Positions 9,786 to 16,684 of a stretch of 25,731 nt of DNA are shown here, piece by piece. Below the pieces are notes generated by a model. The model searched no databases. It was not told the origin of the DNA and was given only the letters and a program-made list of their open reading frames with translations. Numbering within the stretch: the stretch's first letter is position 1; each line of letters begins with the position of its first letter. The stretch is from DATNNN01 sp035601815 (lineage in GTDB: Bacteria > Pseudomonadota > Alphaproteobacteria > Rhizobiales > Xanthobacteraceae): NCBI GenBank assembly GCA_035601815.1, contig DATNNN010000111.1:1-25731 (forward strand), read 5' to 3'. The position numbers and the translations under genes were made by a program.

Positions 9786-10073
9786 TTAGCGCCGCGGACG
9801 GTTCAGCCGCTCGCGCATTTCCTTGCCGGTCTTGAAGTACGGAACGATCTTCTCGTTGACGCGTACCTGCGCACCGGTGCGCGGATTGCGGCCCATGCGC
9901 GCCGGCCGGCTCTTGGTCGAGAAGGCGCCGAAGCCGCGCAACTCGACGCGGTCGCCGCGGGCGAGCGCGGCGGTGACCTCGTCGAGCACGGCGTCGACGA
10001 TGTTCTCGACGTCGCGCTGATAAAGATGCGGATTCGCTTCCGCGATCCGCTGTACGAGCTCCGACTTGATCAT
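9786..10073 (-). CDS. ihfB: Integration host factor subunit beta
   Basis: A 95-residue HU/IHF-type DNA-bending protein. The N-terminal helices begin MIKSELVQRIAEANPHLYQRDVE, the GFGAFSTKSRPARMGRNPRTGA segment forms the DNA-gripping beta arm with the intercalating proline (NPRTG), and the tail VPYFKTGKEMRERLN is typical of the beta subunit rather than HU. The partner ihfA is not in the window. IHF bends DNA at specific sites and helps at sigma-54 promoters, among others; rpoN lies only 7 kb away but in a different transcription unit, so no direct link is claimed. It is 54 bases downstream of sppA and 34 upstream of lapA, probably in one transcript. Confidence 0.95.
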   Translation of the reverse strand: MIKSELVQRIAEANPHLYQRDVENIVDAVLDEVTAALARGDRVELRGFGAFSTKSRPARMGRNPRTGAQVRVNEKIVPYFKTGKEMRERLNRPRR

Positions 10074-10127
10074 GCAGCCCGCCGCCCCCAGCGGAAAATG
10101 TGAACGATCCGAACGAGTTGGCCTCGA

Positions 10128-11093
10128 TCAATTGGTGAGCGAAGGCTGCCAGATGGCCAGTAACCCGTCAAGCTGGACACGGTTTGCCATGAACGGGCCG
10201 CCAAGAAGCTGGGCGAGCACCGGCAGGCCGAGACCCTCGGCGACGTTGCTCGCGACACCGAGCCAGCGGAACTCCGAGGCGAAGCTCCGGTTCTTCCATT
10301 CGCGCACCGGCAAATCGGCGGAAACGTTCTTGTTGGCGGCGAGCCATGCGCGCGCGGCGCGCTCGTCGCCGATCTCGTCGACGAGCTTGAGCGGCAGCGC
10401 TTGCGCTGCGGTATAGACGCGGCCGTCGGCGGCACGCGCGAGCAGGGCGTCATCCAGCGCCCGGCGCTCCTTCACCAGGTTCTTGAACCAGCTGTAGCTG
10501 TCGTCGATCAGGCTCTTGATCGCGGCGCGCGCCTCGGGGCTCGTCGGCTCGTAGCCGTTGGGCGCCGCCTTCAGTGGCGACGACTTTACCTCTTCGACCT
10601 CGACGCCCACTGTCTTCAAGAGCTGCGAGAAGTTGGGAAACTGGAAGATGACGCCGATCGAACCGACCAGCGCGTTGCGCGGCGCGAAGATGCGCTCGGC
10701 GCCGAGTGCGGTGATATACGCGCCAGAGGCGCCGACGCCTTCGATCACCGCCACCACCGGCAGCTTCTCGCTCAAGCGGCGGATGCCGTTGTAAAGCGCC
10801 TCTGAGCCGGCGACCGTGCCGCCGGGGCTGTCGATCGACAGGATCACGGCTTTCGCGCCCGACTTGGAAATGTCGTCGAGCAGCTCGAGCCGGTCGCGGT
10901 CGTTGCGGATGAGCCCGCCGATGTTGACGCGCGCAACGTGCGCGCTCGATTGCGCCACGATCTTGGTGCCGCCGGCGGCGCCGAGGATCGCGGCAATGGC
11001 AATGACAACCCCGACCACAGCGACCACGCGCCACAACGTAATCTTCCGCCGCAAACGGCGGCGATCGACAATCGAATCCACATCGAGGGACAT
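10128..11093 (-). CDS. sppA: Signal peptide peptidase SppA, short form
   Basis: A membrane-anchored S49-family serine protease that cuts remnant signal peptides in the membrane. It has 321 residues with one transmembrane segment at about 21-40. The nucleophile is Ser123 in GVGASGAYI and the general base is Lys175 in SSPLKAAPN. The 52-residue spacing equals that of Ser147 and Lys199 in Bacillus subtilis SppA. The DSPGG motif at about 88-92 is also conserved. The length fits the single-domain form, not the two-domain 67 kDa E. coli type. ATG at 11093 is preceded by GGAGGA at seven bases. The frame is open far upstream, but this is the only start with a good ribosome binding site. It lies between rpsA and ihfB. 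Confidence 0.95.
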   Translation of the reverse strand: MSLDVDSIVDRRRLRRKITLWRVVAVVGVVIAIAAILGAAGGTKIVAQSSAHVARVNIGGLIRNDRDRLELLDDISKSGAKAVILSIDSPGGTVAGSEALYNGIRRLSEKLPVVAVIEGVGASGAYITALGAERIFAPRNALVGSIGVIFQFPNFSQLLKTVGVEVEEVKSSPLKAAPNGYEPTSPEARAAIKSLIDDSYSWFKNLVKERRALDDALLARAADGRVYTAAQALPLKLVDEIGDERAARAWLAANKNVSADLPVREWKNRSFASEFRWLGVASNVAEGLGLPVLAQLLGGPFMANRVQLDGLLAIWQPSLTN

Positions 11094-11116
11094 GGCATCT
11101 CCTCCGTGCGGGCGCT

Positions 11117-11162
11117 GATCGCGCCACGCCGGCGCAACTAATGCCCGTTTCGTGGCGCGATC
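11117..11162. repeat. Perfect 12-bp inverted repeat between rpsA and sppA
   Basis: GATCGCGCCACG (11117-11128) is matched by CGTGGCGCGATC (11151-11162), with a 22-base spacer. On the rpsA-sppA transcript it would fold into a long stem just before the sppA ribosome binding site. There is no T-run, so a simple terminator is unlikely. It could be an attenuating or protecting RNA structure or a DNA-binding site. Confidence 0.6.
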
Positions 11163-11179
11163 AAGACACCCGGCGCGCG

Positions 11180-11212
11180 GGCCGGCCCCGACAAAGCCTG
11201 CGGGGACCGGCC
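11180..11212 (-). terminator. GC-rich hairpin just after rpsA (terminator-like, no T-run)
   Basis: Read on the minus strand, GGCCGG-T-CCCCG pairs with CGGGG-CCGGCC around a 10-base loop, 16 bases after the rpsA stop. The stem is 11 pairs with one bulged T. The bases after it are GC-rich with no run of T, so it is either a Rho-independent terminator without a good tail or an RNA-stabilising 3' end. Confidence 0.4.
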
Positions 11213-11227
11213 TCAGCGCGGAACGCT

Positions 11228-12943
11228 TTACTCTTTCTTGTCCGTCTGCCGCTTCAGCGACGGCCCCAGGATGTCGCCCAGCGTCGCGCCGGAGTCGGAG
11301 GAGCCATATTGGGCGACCGCCTCCTTCTCCTCGGCGATCTCCAGGGCCTTGATCGACACCGAGACCTTGCGGGCGCGGCGGTCGAACATGGTGACGCGGG
11401 CGTCGATCTTCTCGCCGGCGGCGAAGCGCTCGGTGCGCTGCTCGGAGCGGTCGCGGGCGAGCTCGGAGCGCTTGATGAAGGTGGTGAGATCGGTGCCGAC
11501 GATCTTGGCCTCGAGCCCGGCCTCCTTCACCTCGGTGATCTCGCAGGTGACGACGGCACCCTTCTTGAGGTCGCCGGCCTGGGCGAAGGGATCGCCCGAA
11601 AGCTGCTTGATGCCGAGCGAGATGCGCTCCTTCTCCACGTCCACGTCGAGAACAACCGCCTTCACCTGATTGCCCTTGTTGTATTCCTCGATCACCTGCT
11701 CGCCCGGCCGGTTCCAGTCGAGATCGGAGAGGTGAACCATGCCGTCGACCTCGCCGTCGAGGCCGAGGAAGAGACCGAACTCGGTCTTGTTCTTGACCTC
11801 GCCCTGGACGGTGGAGCCCACTGGGTTCTTCTCGGCGAACAGCTCCCAGGGATTGGCCAGCGTCTGCTTCAGGCCGAGGGATATGCGGCGCTTGACCGGA
11901 TCGACCTCGAGCACGGCGACTTCGACCTCCTGCGAGGTCGAAACGATCTTGCCGGGGTGAACGTTCTTCTTGGTCCACGACATCTCCGACACGTGCACGA
12001 GGCCCTCGATGCCGGGCTCAAGCTCGACGAACGCGCCGTAGTCGGTGATGTTGGTGACGCGGCCCTTGAGCTTTTGACCGACCGGATACTTCGCCTCGAT
12101 GCCCTCCCAGGGATCGCCCTGCAGCTGCTTCATGCCCAGCGAGATGCGGTGGGTCTCGTGGTTGATCTTGATGATCTTGACCTTGACGGTCTGGCCGATG
12201 TTGAGCACGTCGGTAGGATGGTTGACGCGTCGCCAGGCGATGTCGGTGACGTGAAGCAGGCCGTCGATGCCGCCGAGATCGACGAAGGCGCCGTAGTCGG
12301 TGATGTTCTTCACCACGCCGTCGATCACCTGGCCTTCCTCGAGGCTCGAGACGAGCTCCTGGCGCTGGCCGGCGCGGGTCTCCTCAAGCACGGTGCGGCG
12401 CGACACGACGATGTTACCGCGCCGGCGATCCATCTTGAGGATTTGGAATTGCTGCGGCTGGTGCATGAGCGGGCCAACGTCGCGGATCGGACGGATGTCC
12501 ACCTGGCTGCGCGGCAGGAACGCGACGGCGCCATCGAGATCGACGGTGTAGCCGCCCTTGACCTGGTTGAAGATAACGCCGTTGACCTTCTCGTTTGCCT
12601 GGAACGCCTTTTCGAGCCGGCCCCAGCTCTCCTCGCGCCGCGCCTTGTCGCGCGACAGCACCGCCTCGCCGAGCGCGTTCTCGACGCGGTCGAGATAGAC
12701 CTCCACCTCATCGCCGACCTTGAGCGCCGCCTCGCGGCCGGGCCCCGCGAATTCCTTCAAGGGCACGCGGCCCTCGGTCTTCAGCCCCACGTCGATGACC
12801 GCGATGTCCTTTTCGATCGCGACCACCTTGCCTTTGATGACGCTTCCTTCCTGCAGGTCGGAGTGACCGAAGGACTCCTCGAGCATGGCGGCGAAATCTT
12901 CACGGGACGGCTGGGCGGCGGCGGTGGCGGCGGCGGTGGCCAT
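11228..12943 (-). CDS. rpsA: 30S ribosomal protein S1
   Basis: S1 binds mRNA leaders on the 30S subunit and lets structured messages start translation. It has 571 residues with six S1 (OB-fold) repeats at roughly 32-100, 118-184, 205-273, 290-360, 377-447 and 462-535. Repeats three and four carry the clearest signatures (VKNITDYGAFVDLGGIDGLLHVTDI and the matching VTNITDYGAFVELEPGIEGLVHVSEM region). The tail is Lys/Glu-rich. The ATG at 12943 has AGGAG six bases upstream; the frame is open 65 codons further up but with no typical S1 sequence. The N-terminus has an Ala/Thr run from a GGC/GGT-rich repeat. It sits between cmk and sppA, the usual position in many proteobacteria. Confidence 0.97.
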   Translation of the reverse strand: MATAAATAAAQPSREDFAAMLEESFGHSDLQEGSVIKGKVVAIEKDIAVIDVGLKTEGRVPLKEFAGPGREAALKVGDEVEVYLDRVENALGEAVLSRDKARREESWGRLEKAFQANEKVNGVIFNQVKGGYTVDLDGAVAFLPRSQVDIRPIRDVGPLMHQPQQFQILKMDRRRGNIVVSRRTVLEETRAGQRQELVSSLEEGQVIDGVVKNITDYGAFVDLGGIDGLLHVTDIAWRRVNHPTDVLNIGQTVKVKIIKINHETHRISLGMKQLQGDPWEGIEAKYPVGQKLKGRVTNITDYGAFVELEPGIEGLVHVSEMSWTKKNVHPGKIVSTSQEVEVAVLEVDPVKRRISLGLKQTLANPWELFAEKNPVGSTVQGEVKNKTEFGLFLGLDGEVDGMVHLSDLDWNRPGEQVIEEYNKGNQVKAVVLDVDVEKERISLGIKQLSGDPFAQAGDLKKGAVVTCEITEVKEAGLEAKIVGTDLTTFIKRSELARDRSEQRTERFAAGEKIDARVTMFDRRARKVSVSIKALEIAEEKEAVAQYGSSDSGATLGDILGPSLKRQTDKKE

Positions 12944-12970
12944 TGAATCTCCTGGTTCGAAGGGGGTTCG

Positions 12971-13005
12971 CATGCTTGCGCATGGACGCGCGGTCCTGCG
13001 GACCG
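12971..13005 (-). other. Two small hairpins in the rpsA leader
   Basis: Within the 151-base gap between cmk and rpsA two perfect stems stand side by side: CGGTCC (12991-12996) with GGACCG (13000-13005), three-base loop, and CATGC (12971-12975) with GCATG (12980-12984), four-base loop. They would fold about 30-60 bases before the rpsA ATG. In E. coli the rpsA leader is folded and S1 regulates itself through it; a similar use here is only an inference. Confidence 0.35.
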
Positions 13006-13094
13006 GCGACGGCCATGCGAATGAAACGATTGAACGGTCCGAGACGCTAAACGGAAGGCGGGGCGGGCTTGCCTCCAACTCACTGAGGGTGCGG

Positions 13095-13733
13095 TTAGCC
13101 GCGCCCTCGGCCCGCCCGGGCTGCCTCCACGATGGCAAGTGCGGCCCGGATCGCCGCTTCTATATCCAACTCGGTGGTATCGAGCAAGACCGCGTCCGGC
13201 GCGGGTTTCAGGGGCGCAATCGCCCGCCCGGCATCACGGGCGTCGCGCCGCTTGAGGTCGGCGAGTACCTCGTCGAGTGTGATGGTCTCGCCCTGCGCCA
13301 CGAGCTCACGATGGCGGCGTTCCGCGCGTCGCTCCGCCGCGGCGGTGACGAAGATCTTGGCCTCGGCCGCGGGCGCGATTACCGTACCGGTGTCGCGGCC
13401 GTCGAGGACCGCGCCCCCGGGTCGGCGCGCGAAGGCCTGCTGAAAATCGAGGAGCGCCGCGCGCACCTCGGGAATGGCGGCGACCACCGAGGCCGCCTCG
13501 CCGAGGTGCTTGCTGGACAGCCAGCCGGCATCGAGATGGGCAAGATCGACCGCCTGGGCCGCAGCCACCGCGGCCGCGCGATCGTCCGGGCGCTTGCCCG
13601 CGGCGATGACGGCGGCGCCGACAGCGCGATAGAGGAGCCCGGTGTCGAGATGCGGAAGCTCGAGGTGCCGCGCCAGCGCGCGGGCGAGCGTGCCTTTGCC
13701 CGAAGCGGCGGGCCCGTCGACGGTGACGATCAT
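13095..13733 (-). CDS. cmk: (d)CMP kinase
   Basis: Cytidylate kinase phosphorylates CMP and dCMP with ATP in pyrimidine salvage and recycling of CMP from RNA and lipid turnover. It has 212 residues. The P-loop GPAASGKGT is at 7-15, followed by HLDTGLLYRAV, where substrate contacts are expected, and AVLDGRDTGTVIAP, which is typical of the bacterial family. The lid segment has RRHRELVAQG and LKRRDARDAGRAIAPLKPA with the conserved arginines and aspartate. The ATG overlaps the aroA stop as ATGA, and rpsA follows after 151 bases. The aroA-cmk-rpsA order is widely conserved. No unusual feature is visible. Confidence 0.97.
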   Translation of the reverse strand: MIVTVDGPAASGKGTLARALARHLELPHLDTGLLYRAVGAAVIAAGKRPDDRAAAVAAAQAVDLAHLDAGWLSSKHLGEAASVVAAIPEVRAALLDFQQAFARRPGGAVLDGRDTGTVIAPAAEAKIFVTAAAERRAERRHRELVAQGETITLDEVLADLKRRDARDAGRAIAPLKPAPDAVLLDTTELDIEAAIRAALAIVEAARAGRGRG

Positions 13734-15082
13734 CGGCCGAGATCGGCGCCGAGCTTGCCCATGAGCTCGACGAAGCCGGGAAAGCTCGTCGCCACGAACG
13801 AGGCGTCGTCCACGGCGACCGGCCTGTCGCTGGCGAGCCCCATGACCAGAAAGGCCATGGCGATACGGTGATCCATATGGGTCGCAACGGTGCCGCCGCC
13901 GCGCACGCGGCCCCTGCCATGCACGATCAGGTCGTCGCCGGCGATCTCGTGGGCGACGCCGTTCGCCGCGAGACCGGCGGCGACCGCGGCCAGCCGGTCG
14001 GATTCCTTCACCCGCAACTCCGCCAGCCCCCGCATGGCCGTGGTGCCGTCGGCGAAGGCGGCGGCCACTGCCAGCACCGGATACTCGTCGATCATGGAGG
14101 GCGCGCGGCTCGCCGGCACCTCGACGCCACGGAGCCGCGACGCGCGAATGCGCAGGTCGACGACGGGCTCCGGCCCACGGTCGCGCCGGTCGATCTCCTC
14201 GATCTCCGCCCCCATTTCCTTGAGCGTCGTGAGAAGCCCGGTGCGCAGGGGATTGGCGAGCATGCCTTCGACGACGATCTCCGATCCTGGGACGATCAGC
14301 GCCGCCACCAGCGGAAACGCCGCCGAGGACGGATCGGCCGGTACGCGCAGGCGTTGGGCGCGGAGCTCGGGCCGTCCCTTGAGGCGAATGCGCCGGCCGG
14401 CGCCGTCATCGCTAGTCACGATCTCGGCGCCGAAATGCGCAAGCATGCGCTCGGTGTGGTCGCGGGTTGCTTCGCGCTCGATGACCGTGGTCTCGCCCGG
14501 TGCGGCGAGGCCGCACAAGAGCACCGCCGACTTCACCTGCGCCGACGCGACGGGGCTCTCGAACACGATGGGGATCGGCTCGCGCGCTCCGCGCAGCCGC
14601 ACCGGCAGACGGCCTCCGTCAGTCTCCGCCAGCACCTCGGCGCCCATGCGGGCGAGCGGGTCGAGCACCCGGCGCATGGGCCGTTTGCGCAAACTGGCAT
14701 CGCCGTCGAACACGGCTTCGATCGGATGGCCGGCGACGACCCCCATCATCAGCCGCGTGCCGGTTCCGGCGTTGCCGAAGTCGAGGGCGCCCACGGGCGG
14801 GAGCAGCGAGCCGATGCCGACGCCGGAAATCTGCCAGACGCCGGTACCGTTGCGCTCGATGTTGGCGCCCAGCATGGCGCAGGCGCGCGCCGTGGCGAGA
14901 ATATCGTCTCCCTCGAGCAGCCCTTCGATGGTCGTCTTACCCACCGTGAGGAGGCCGAGCAGCAGCGCCCGGTGCGAGATCGACTTGTCGCCGGGCACGC
15001 GGATGCTGCCCTTCAGCTTGCCGCCGCTGCGGGCGACTGCAGGATGCAAGGCGGGCGCGGTTTCAGCCGGGGCGACGGACAT
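13730..15082 (-). CDS. aroA: 3-phosphoshikimate 1-carboxyvinyltransferase (EPSP synthase), class II-like
   Basis: This enzyme joins phosphoenolpyruvate to shikimate 3-phosphate in aromatic amino acid synthesis. It has 450 residues from the ATG at 15082. Substrate-binding motifs are KLKGSIRVPGDKSISHR (Lys33), LDFGNAGTGTR at 100-110, DGDASLRKRPM, ASAQVKSAVLL, RDHTERML, APSMIDEYPVLAVAAAFA, LRVKESDRL and HMDHRIAMAFLVMGL. The overall sequence resembles the class II (Agrobacterium CP4-type) family more than E. coli AroA. However, residue 106 is Gly where CP4 has Ala100, and NPLR replaces the NxTR signature. A GTG at 15115 would add 11 residues; I prefer 15082 because the added residues are not typical. 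It is divergent from the TIGR02300 gene. Confidence 0.96.
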   Translation of the reverse strand: MSVAPAETAPALHPAVARSGGKLKGSIRVPGDKSISHRALLLGLLTVGKTTIEGLLEGDDILATARACAMLGANIERNGTGVWQISGVGIGSLLPPVGALDFGNAGTGTRLMMGVVAGHPIEAVFDGDASLRKRPMRRVLDPLARMGAEVLAETDGGRLPVRLRGAREPIPIVFESPVASAQVKSAVLLCGLAAPGETTVIEREATRDHTERMLAHFGAEIVTSDDGAGRRIRLKGRPELRAQRLRVPADPSSAAFPLVAALIVPGSEIVVEGMLANPLRTGLLTTLKEMGAEIEEIDRRDRGPEPVVDLRIRASRLRGVEVPASRAPSMIDEYPVLAVAAAFADGTTAMRGLAELRVKESDRLAAVAAGLAANGVAHEIAGDDLIVHGRGRVRGGGTVATHMDHRIAMAFLVMGLASDRPVAVDDASFVATSFPGFVELMGKLGADLGR

Positions 15083-15161
15083 CGGATTCTCGTATCTGCG
15101 GCGGGGCTTTAGCACGCAGCCGGCGTTGCGTCACGAACGGACGGCCGCGCGATTTTCGACC

Positions 15162-15190
15162 TTGACAGGCTCCGACCTGCAGTCCAATGG
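15162..15190 (+). promoter_or_regulatory. Candidate promoter of the TIGR02300 gene and tRNA-Ala
   Basis: A perfect -35 box TTGACA is at 15162-15167, in the divergent gap between aroA and the TIGR02300 gene. At 17 bases spacing the -10 position reads CAATGG (15185-15190), which is poor. It lies just before the ribosome binding site GGAGG at 15206. If real, it probably also drives the tRNA-Ala gene further down. Confidence 0.4.
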
Positions 15191-15220
15191 AGGCCCCCTT
15201 TGAGCGGAGGATTGACCGCC

Positions 15221-15640
15221 GTGGCAAAGCCCGAGCTCGGCACCAAGCGCGTTTGCGCCAGTTGCGGAGCAAAGTTCTACGACCTCGCACGCGATCCGAT
15301 CGTCTGTCCCAAGTGCGGGACGGTCTATCAAATCGTGACCAGCGCACGTGCGGCCGCTCCCGCCGCGGCGGCACGCGTGGCGCCTGCGCCGGCCCGTCCC
15401 ACCGAGGAGGTGGACCTACCGCAGCCCACCGGCGCCGAGGTGATCTCGCTGGAGGAGGCCGAGGCCGAGGCGACCGGCGCCAAGAAGAAGGTGGCCGGCG
15501 CCGAAGGCGAGGAGGAAGAGGTCGAGATCGCCACGCCCGAAGAGGACAACACCACCTTCCTCGAGCAGGAAGAGGAAGAGGTGGGCGACGTCTCCGACAT
15601 CATCGGCGAGGGGGTCGAGGAGAAAGAAGAGGAAACCTGA
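15221..15640 (+). CDS. TIGR02300-family zinc-ribbon protein of unknown function
   Basis: A 139-residue protein with a small N-terminal zinc ribbon and a long acidic tail. The start of the protein (MAKPELGTKRVC) is the family signature. Cys12-X2-Cys15 and Cys29-X2-Cys32 (VCASCG and VCPKCG) would bind one zinc. After an Ala/Pro-rich linker (about 42-62) the rest is rich in Glu and Asp and probably disordered. GTG at 15221 is chosen because GGAGG lies at 15206-15210 and the N-terminus then matches the family; TTG at 15200 or 15212 are alternatives. The family is found in alphaproteobacteria, often beside aroA. No function is established to my knowledge. The zinc ribbon suggests contact with nucleic acid or a protein partner, which is inference. 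Confidence 0.85.
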   Translation: MAKPELGTKRVCASCGAKFYDLARDPIVCPKCGTVYQIVTSARAAAPAAAARVAPAPARPTEEVDLPQPTGAEVISLEEAEAEATGAKKKVAGAEGEEEEVEIATPEEDNTTFLEQEEEEVGDVSDIIGEGVEEKEEET

Positions 15641-15658
15641 GCGTCCGCTCGCGGATGC
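15641..15658 (+). terminator. Hairpin right after the TIGR02300 stop codon
   Basis: GCGTCCG pairs with CGGATGC (one G-U pair) around a CTCG loop, starting on the base after the TGA. No T-run follows. It may protect the mRNA end or mark a processing point between the coding region and the tRNA-Ala that starts 27 bases later. Confidence 0.35.
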
Positions 15659-15666
15659 TCACTCGT

Positions 15667-15685
15667 CAATCGGCAATCGGCAATC

Positions 15686-15687
<2 letters not shown>
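15667..15687 (+). repeat. Three tandem copies of CAATCGG abutting tRNA-Ala
   Basis: CAATCGG is repeated three times without a gap (15667-15673, 15674-15680, 15681-15687). The last two bases of the third copy are the first two of the mature tRNA-Ala. It lies in the precursor leader that RNase P removes. It may be a simple replication-slippage product. Confidence 0.7.
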
Positions 15688-15761
<74 letters not shown>

Positions 15762-15776
15762 CTTCCTCGCTTTCTG

Positions 15777-15796
15777 CGCCGCCGCTGATGGCGGCG
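15777..15796. terminator. GC hairpin between tRNA-Ala and the secreted-protein gene
   Basis: CGCCGCC (15777-15783) pairs with GGCGGCG (15790-15796) around a six-base loop GCTGAT. It lies in the 41-base gap between the converging tRNA-Ala and the gene at 15803-16270, so it could end transcripts from both sides. There is no T-run on the + strand after it. Confidence 0.4.
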
Positions 15797-15802
15797 GGCA
15801 CA

Positions 15803-16270
15803 TCAGCGCAAGAAGTTTTTCACGCGTGCGGTCATCGAATTCGTGCGGCTATGCACGATGACCGTATCGACGTCGCGCGGCGCCGCTTCGATTAGTTGAC
15901 GCCCGGCGATCGGCGCCAATACCTGCACCACGAAGCCGCCGGGCGGACAGGCGACAAAATCGAATTCGACCGTGCGCGGAGAGCGGCTCCCCTGCCGCGC
16001 CACGAGTGCCGGGTCCGTCCATAGCGCGGTGTCGGCGACGGCTTCGACCTGCACCTCGATCTTGCCCTTGGCTTCGGCAAGCGTCACGGCGTTGATCTGG
16101 AAGACCGGCTGGCGCTTGCACGCGCGGTTGCCGAACAGGGAAAAAGGAAGCCATTGCGTTTGTCCCGCCACTGCCGGCACGAAAGCCGGCGAGCTCGGGT
16201 GCAGCGGCTGCGCGGCCGCCGGCCCGCCGGCGAGGGCGAGCACAAGGGCCGAAATCCGGGCTAGGCGCAT
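15803..16270 (-). CDS. Hypothetical secreted (periplasmic) protein
   Basis: I do not recognise this family. The 155-residue product begins with a clear signal peptide: MRLAR, a hydrophobic ISALVLALAGG core, and AAA before the likely cleavage at 20/21. The mature part has two cysteines, Cys51 (NRACKR) and Cys108 (FVACPP), that could form a disulfide in the periplasm. The pattern of short beta-like segments (KIEVQVEAVAD, TVEFDFVACPPGGFVVQVLAPI) suggests a small beta fold. It is not predicted to be a membrane protein beyond the signal. It stands alone between tRNA-Ala (converging) and the DUF1150 gene (diverging, 138 bases away). Codon bias is normal for the region, supporting a real gene. Confidence 0.7.
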   Translation of the reverse strand: MRLARISALVLALAGGPAAAQPLHPSSPAFVPAVAGQTQWLPFSLFGNRACKRQPVFQINAVTLAEAKGKIEVQVEAVADTALWTDPALVARQGSRSPRTVEFDFVACPPGGFVVQVLAPIAGRQLIEAAPRDVDTVIVHSRTNSMTARVKNFLR

Positions 16271-16408
16271 CAGTAGCTATCCAAACTTGCGGCGTACGGG
16301 CGGCATTCCCATATAGCTGCCGAAGGCGCCGCCAATTGGGCCTTCCAAAGCCGCATTTCAAGCAAGGGCTTTGTGCATGCCTGCGTAACCAGGCAAGGAG
16401 TCCGAGTG

Positions 16409-16675
16409 ATGACAGAGAACCAGAAGTCGCATGTTGAGCCCGTCTTGACCCCGGAAGCCTTCGCCGTGCTCGGCGGCGGGCGCATTGCCTACGTGCGCGC
16501 GGTCAAATCGGAAGACGTGCGGAGCCTGTTCCCAGAGGCGCCGGCCATCGCGCCCGGCCTCAGGCTGTTCTCGCTCCATGCCGCCGACGGCACCCCGATC
16601 CTGCTCACCGACAGCCGCGAGGCGGCTGTCGCCAATGCGCGCGAGCACGAACTCGACACCGTCAGCGTCCACTAA
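16409..16675 (+). CDS. DUF1150 family protein
   Basis: An 88-residue soluble protein resembling the alphaproteobacterial DUF1150 family: a variable N-terminus, then LTPEAFAVLGGGRIAYVRAV, LFPEAPAIAPGLRLFSLHAADGTPILLTDSREAAVANAREHEL and VSVH at the end. Function is unknown; family members often lie beside small heat-shock protein or ptsN genes. Here it converges on ptsN with nine bases between the stops, and no small heat-shock gene is present. AAGGAG at 16395-16400 is a strong ribosome binding site serving ATG 16409 (eight bases) or the adjacent GTG 16406 (five bases). I prefer the ATG. The divergent gap upstream shows no clear promoter to my eye. Confidence 0.8.
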   Translation: MTENQKSHVEPVLTPEAFAVLGGGRIAYVRAVKSEDVRSLFPEAPAIAPGLRLFSLHAADGTPILLTDSREAAVANAREHELDTVSVH

Positions 16676-16684
16676 GCGGATTTC

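Noticed and set aside
12914..12943. GGC/GGT repeat at the start of rpsA as a repeat element
   Set aside because: It is a short in-frame Ala/Thr run in the coding region, not a mobile or regulatory repeat.
11141..12946. 601-codon open frame on the + strand opposite rpsA
   Set aside because: It is the antisense shadow of rpsA in GC-rich DNA, with low-complexity Asp/Leu/His/Val composition and no recognisable domain.
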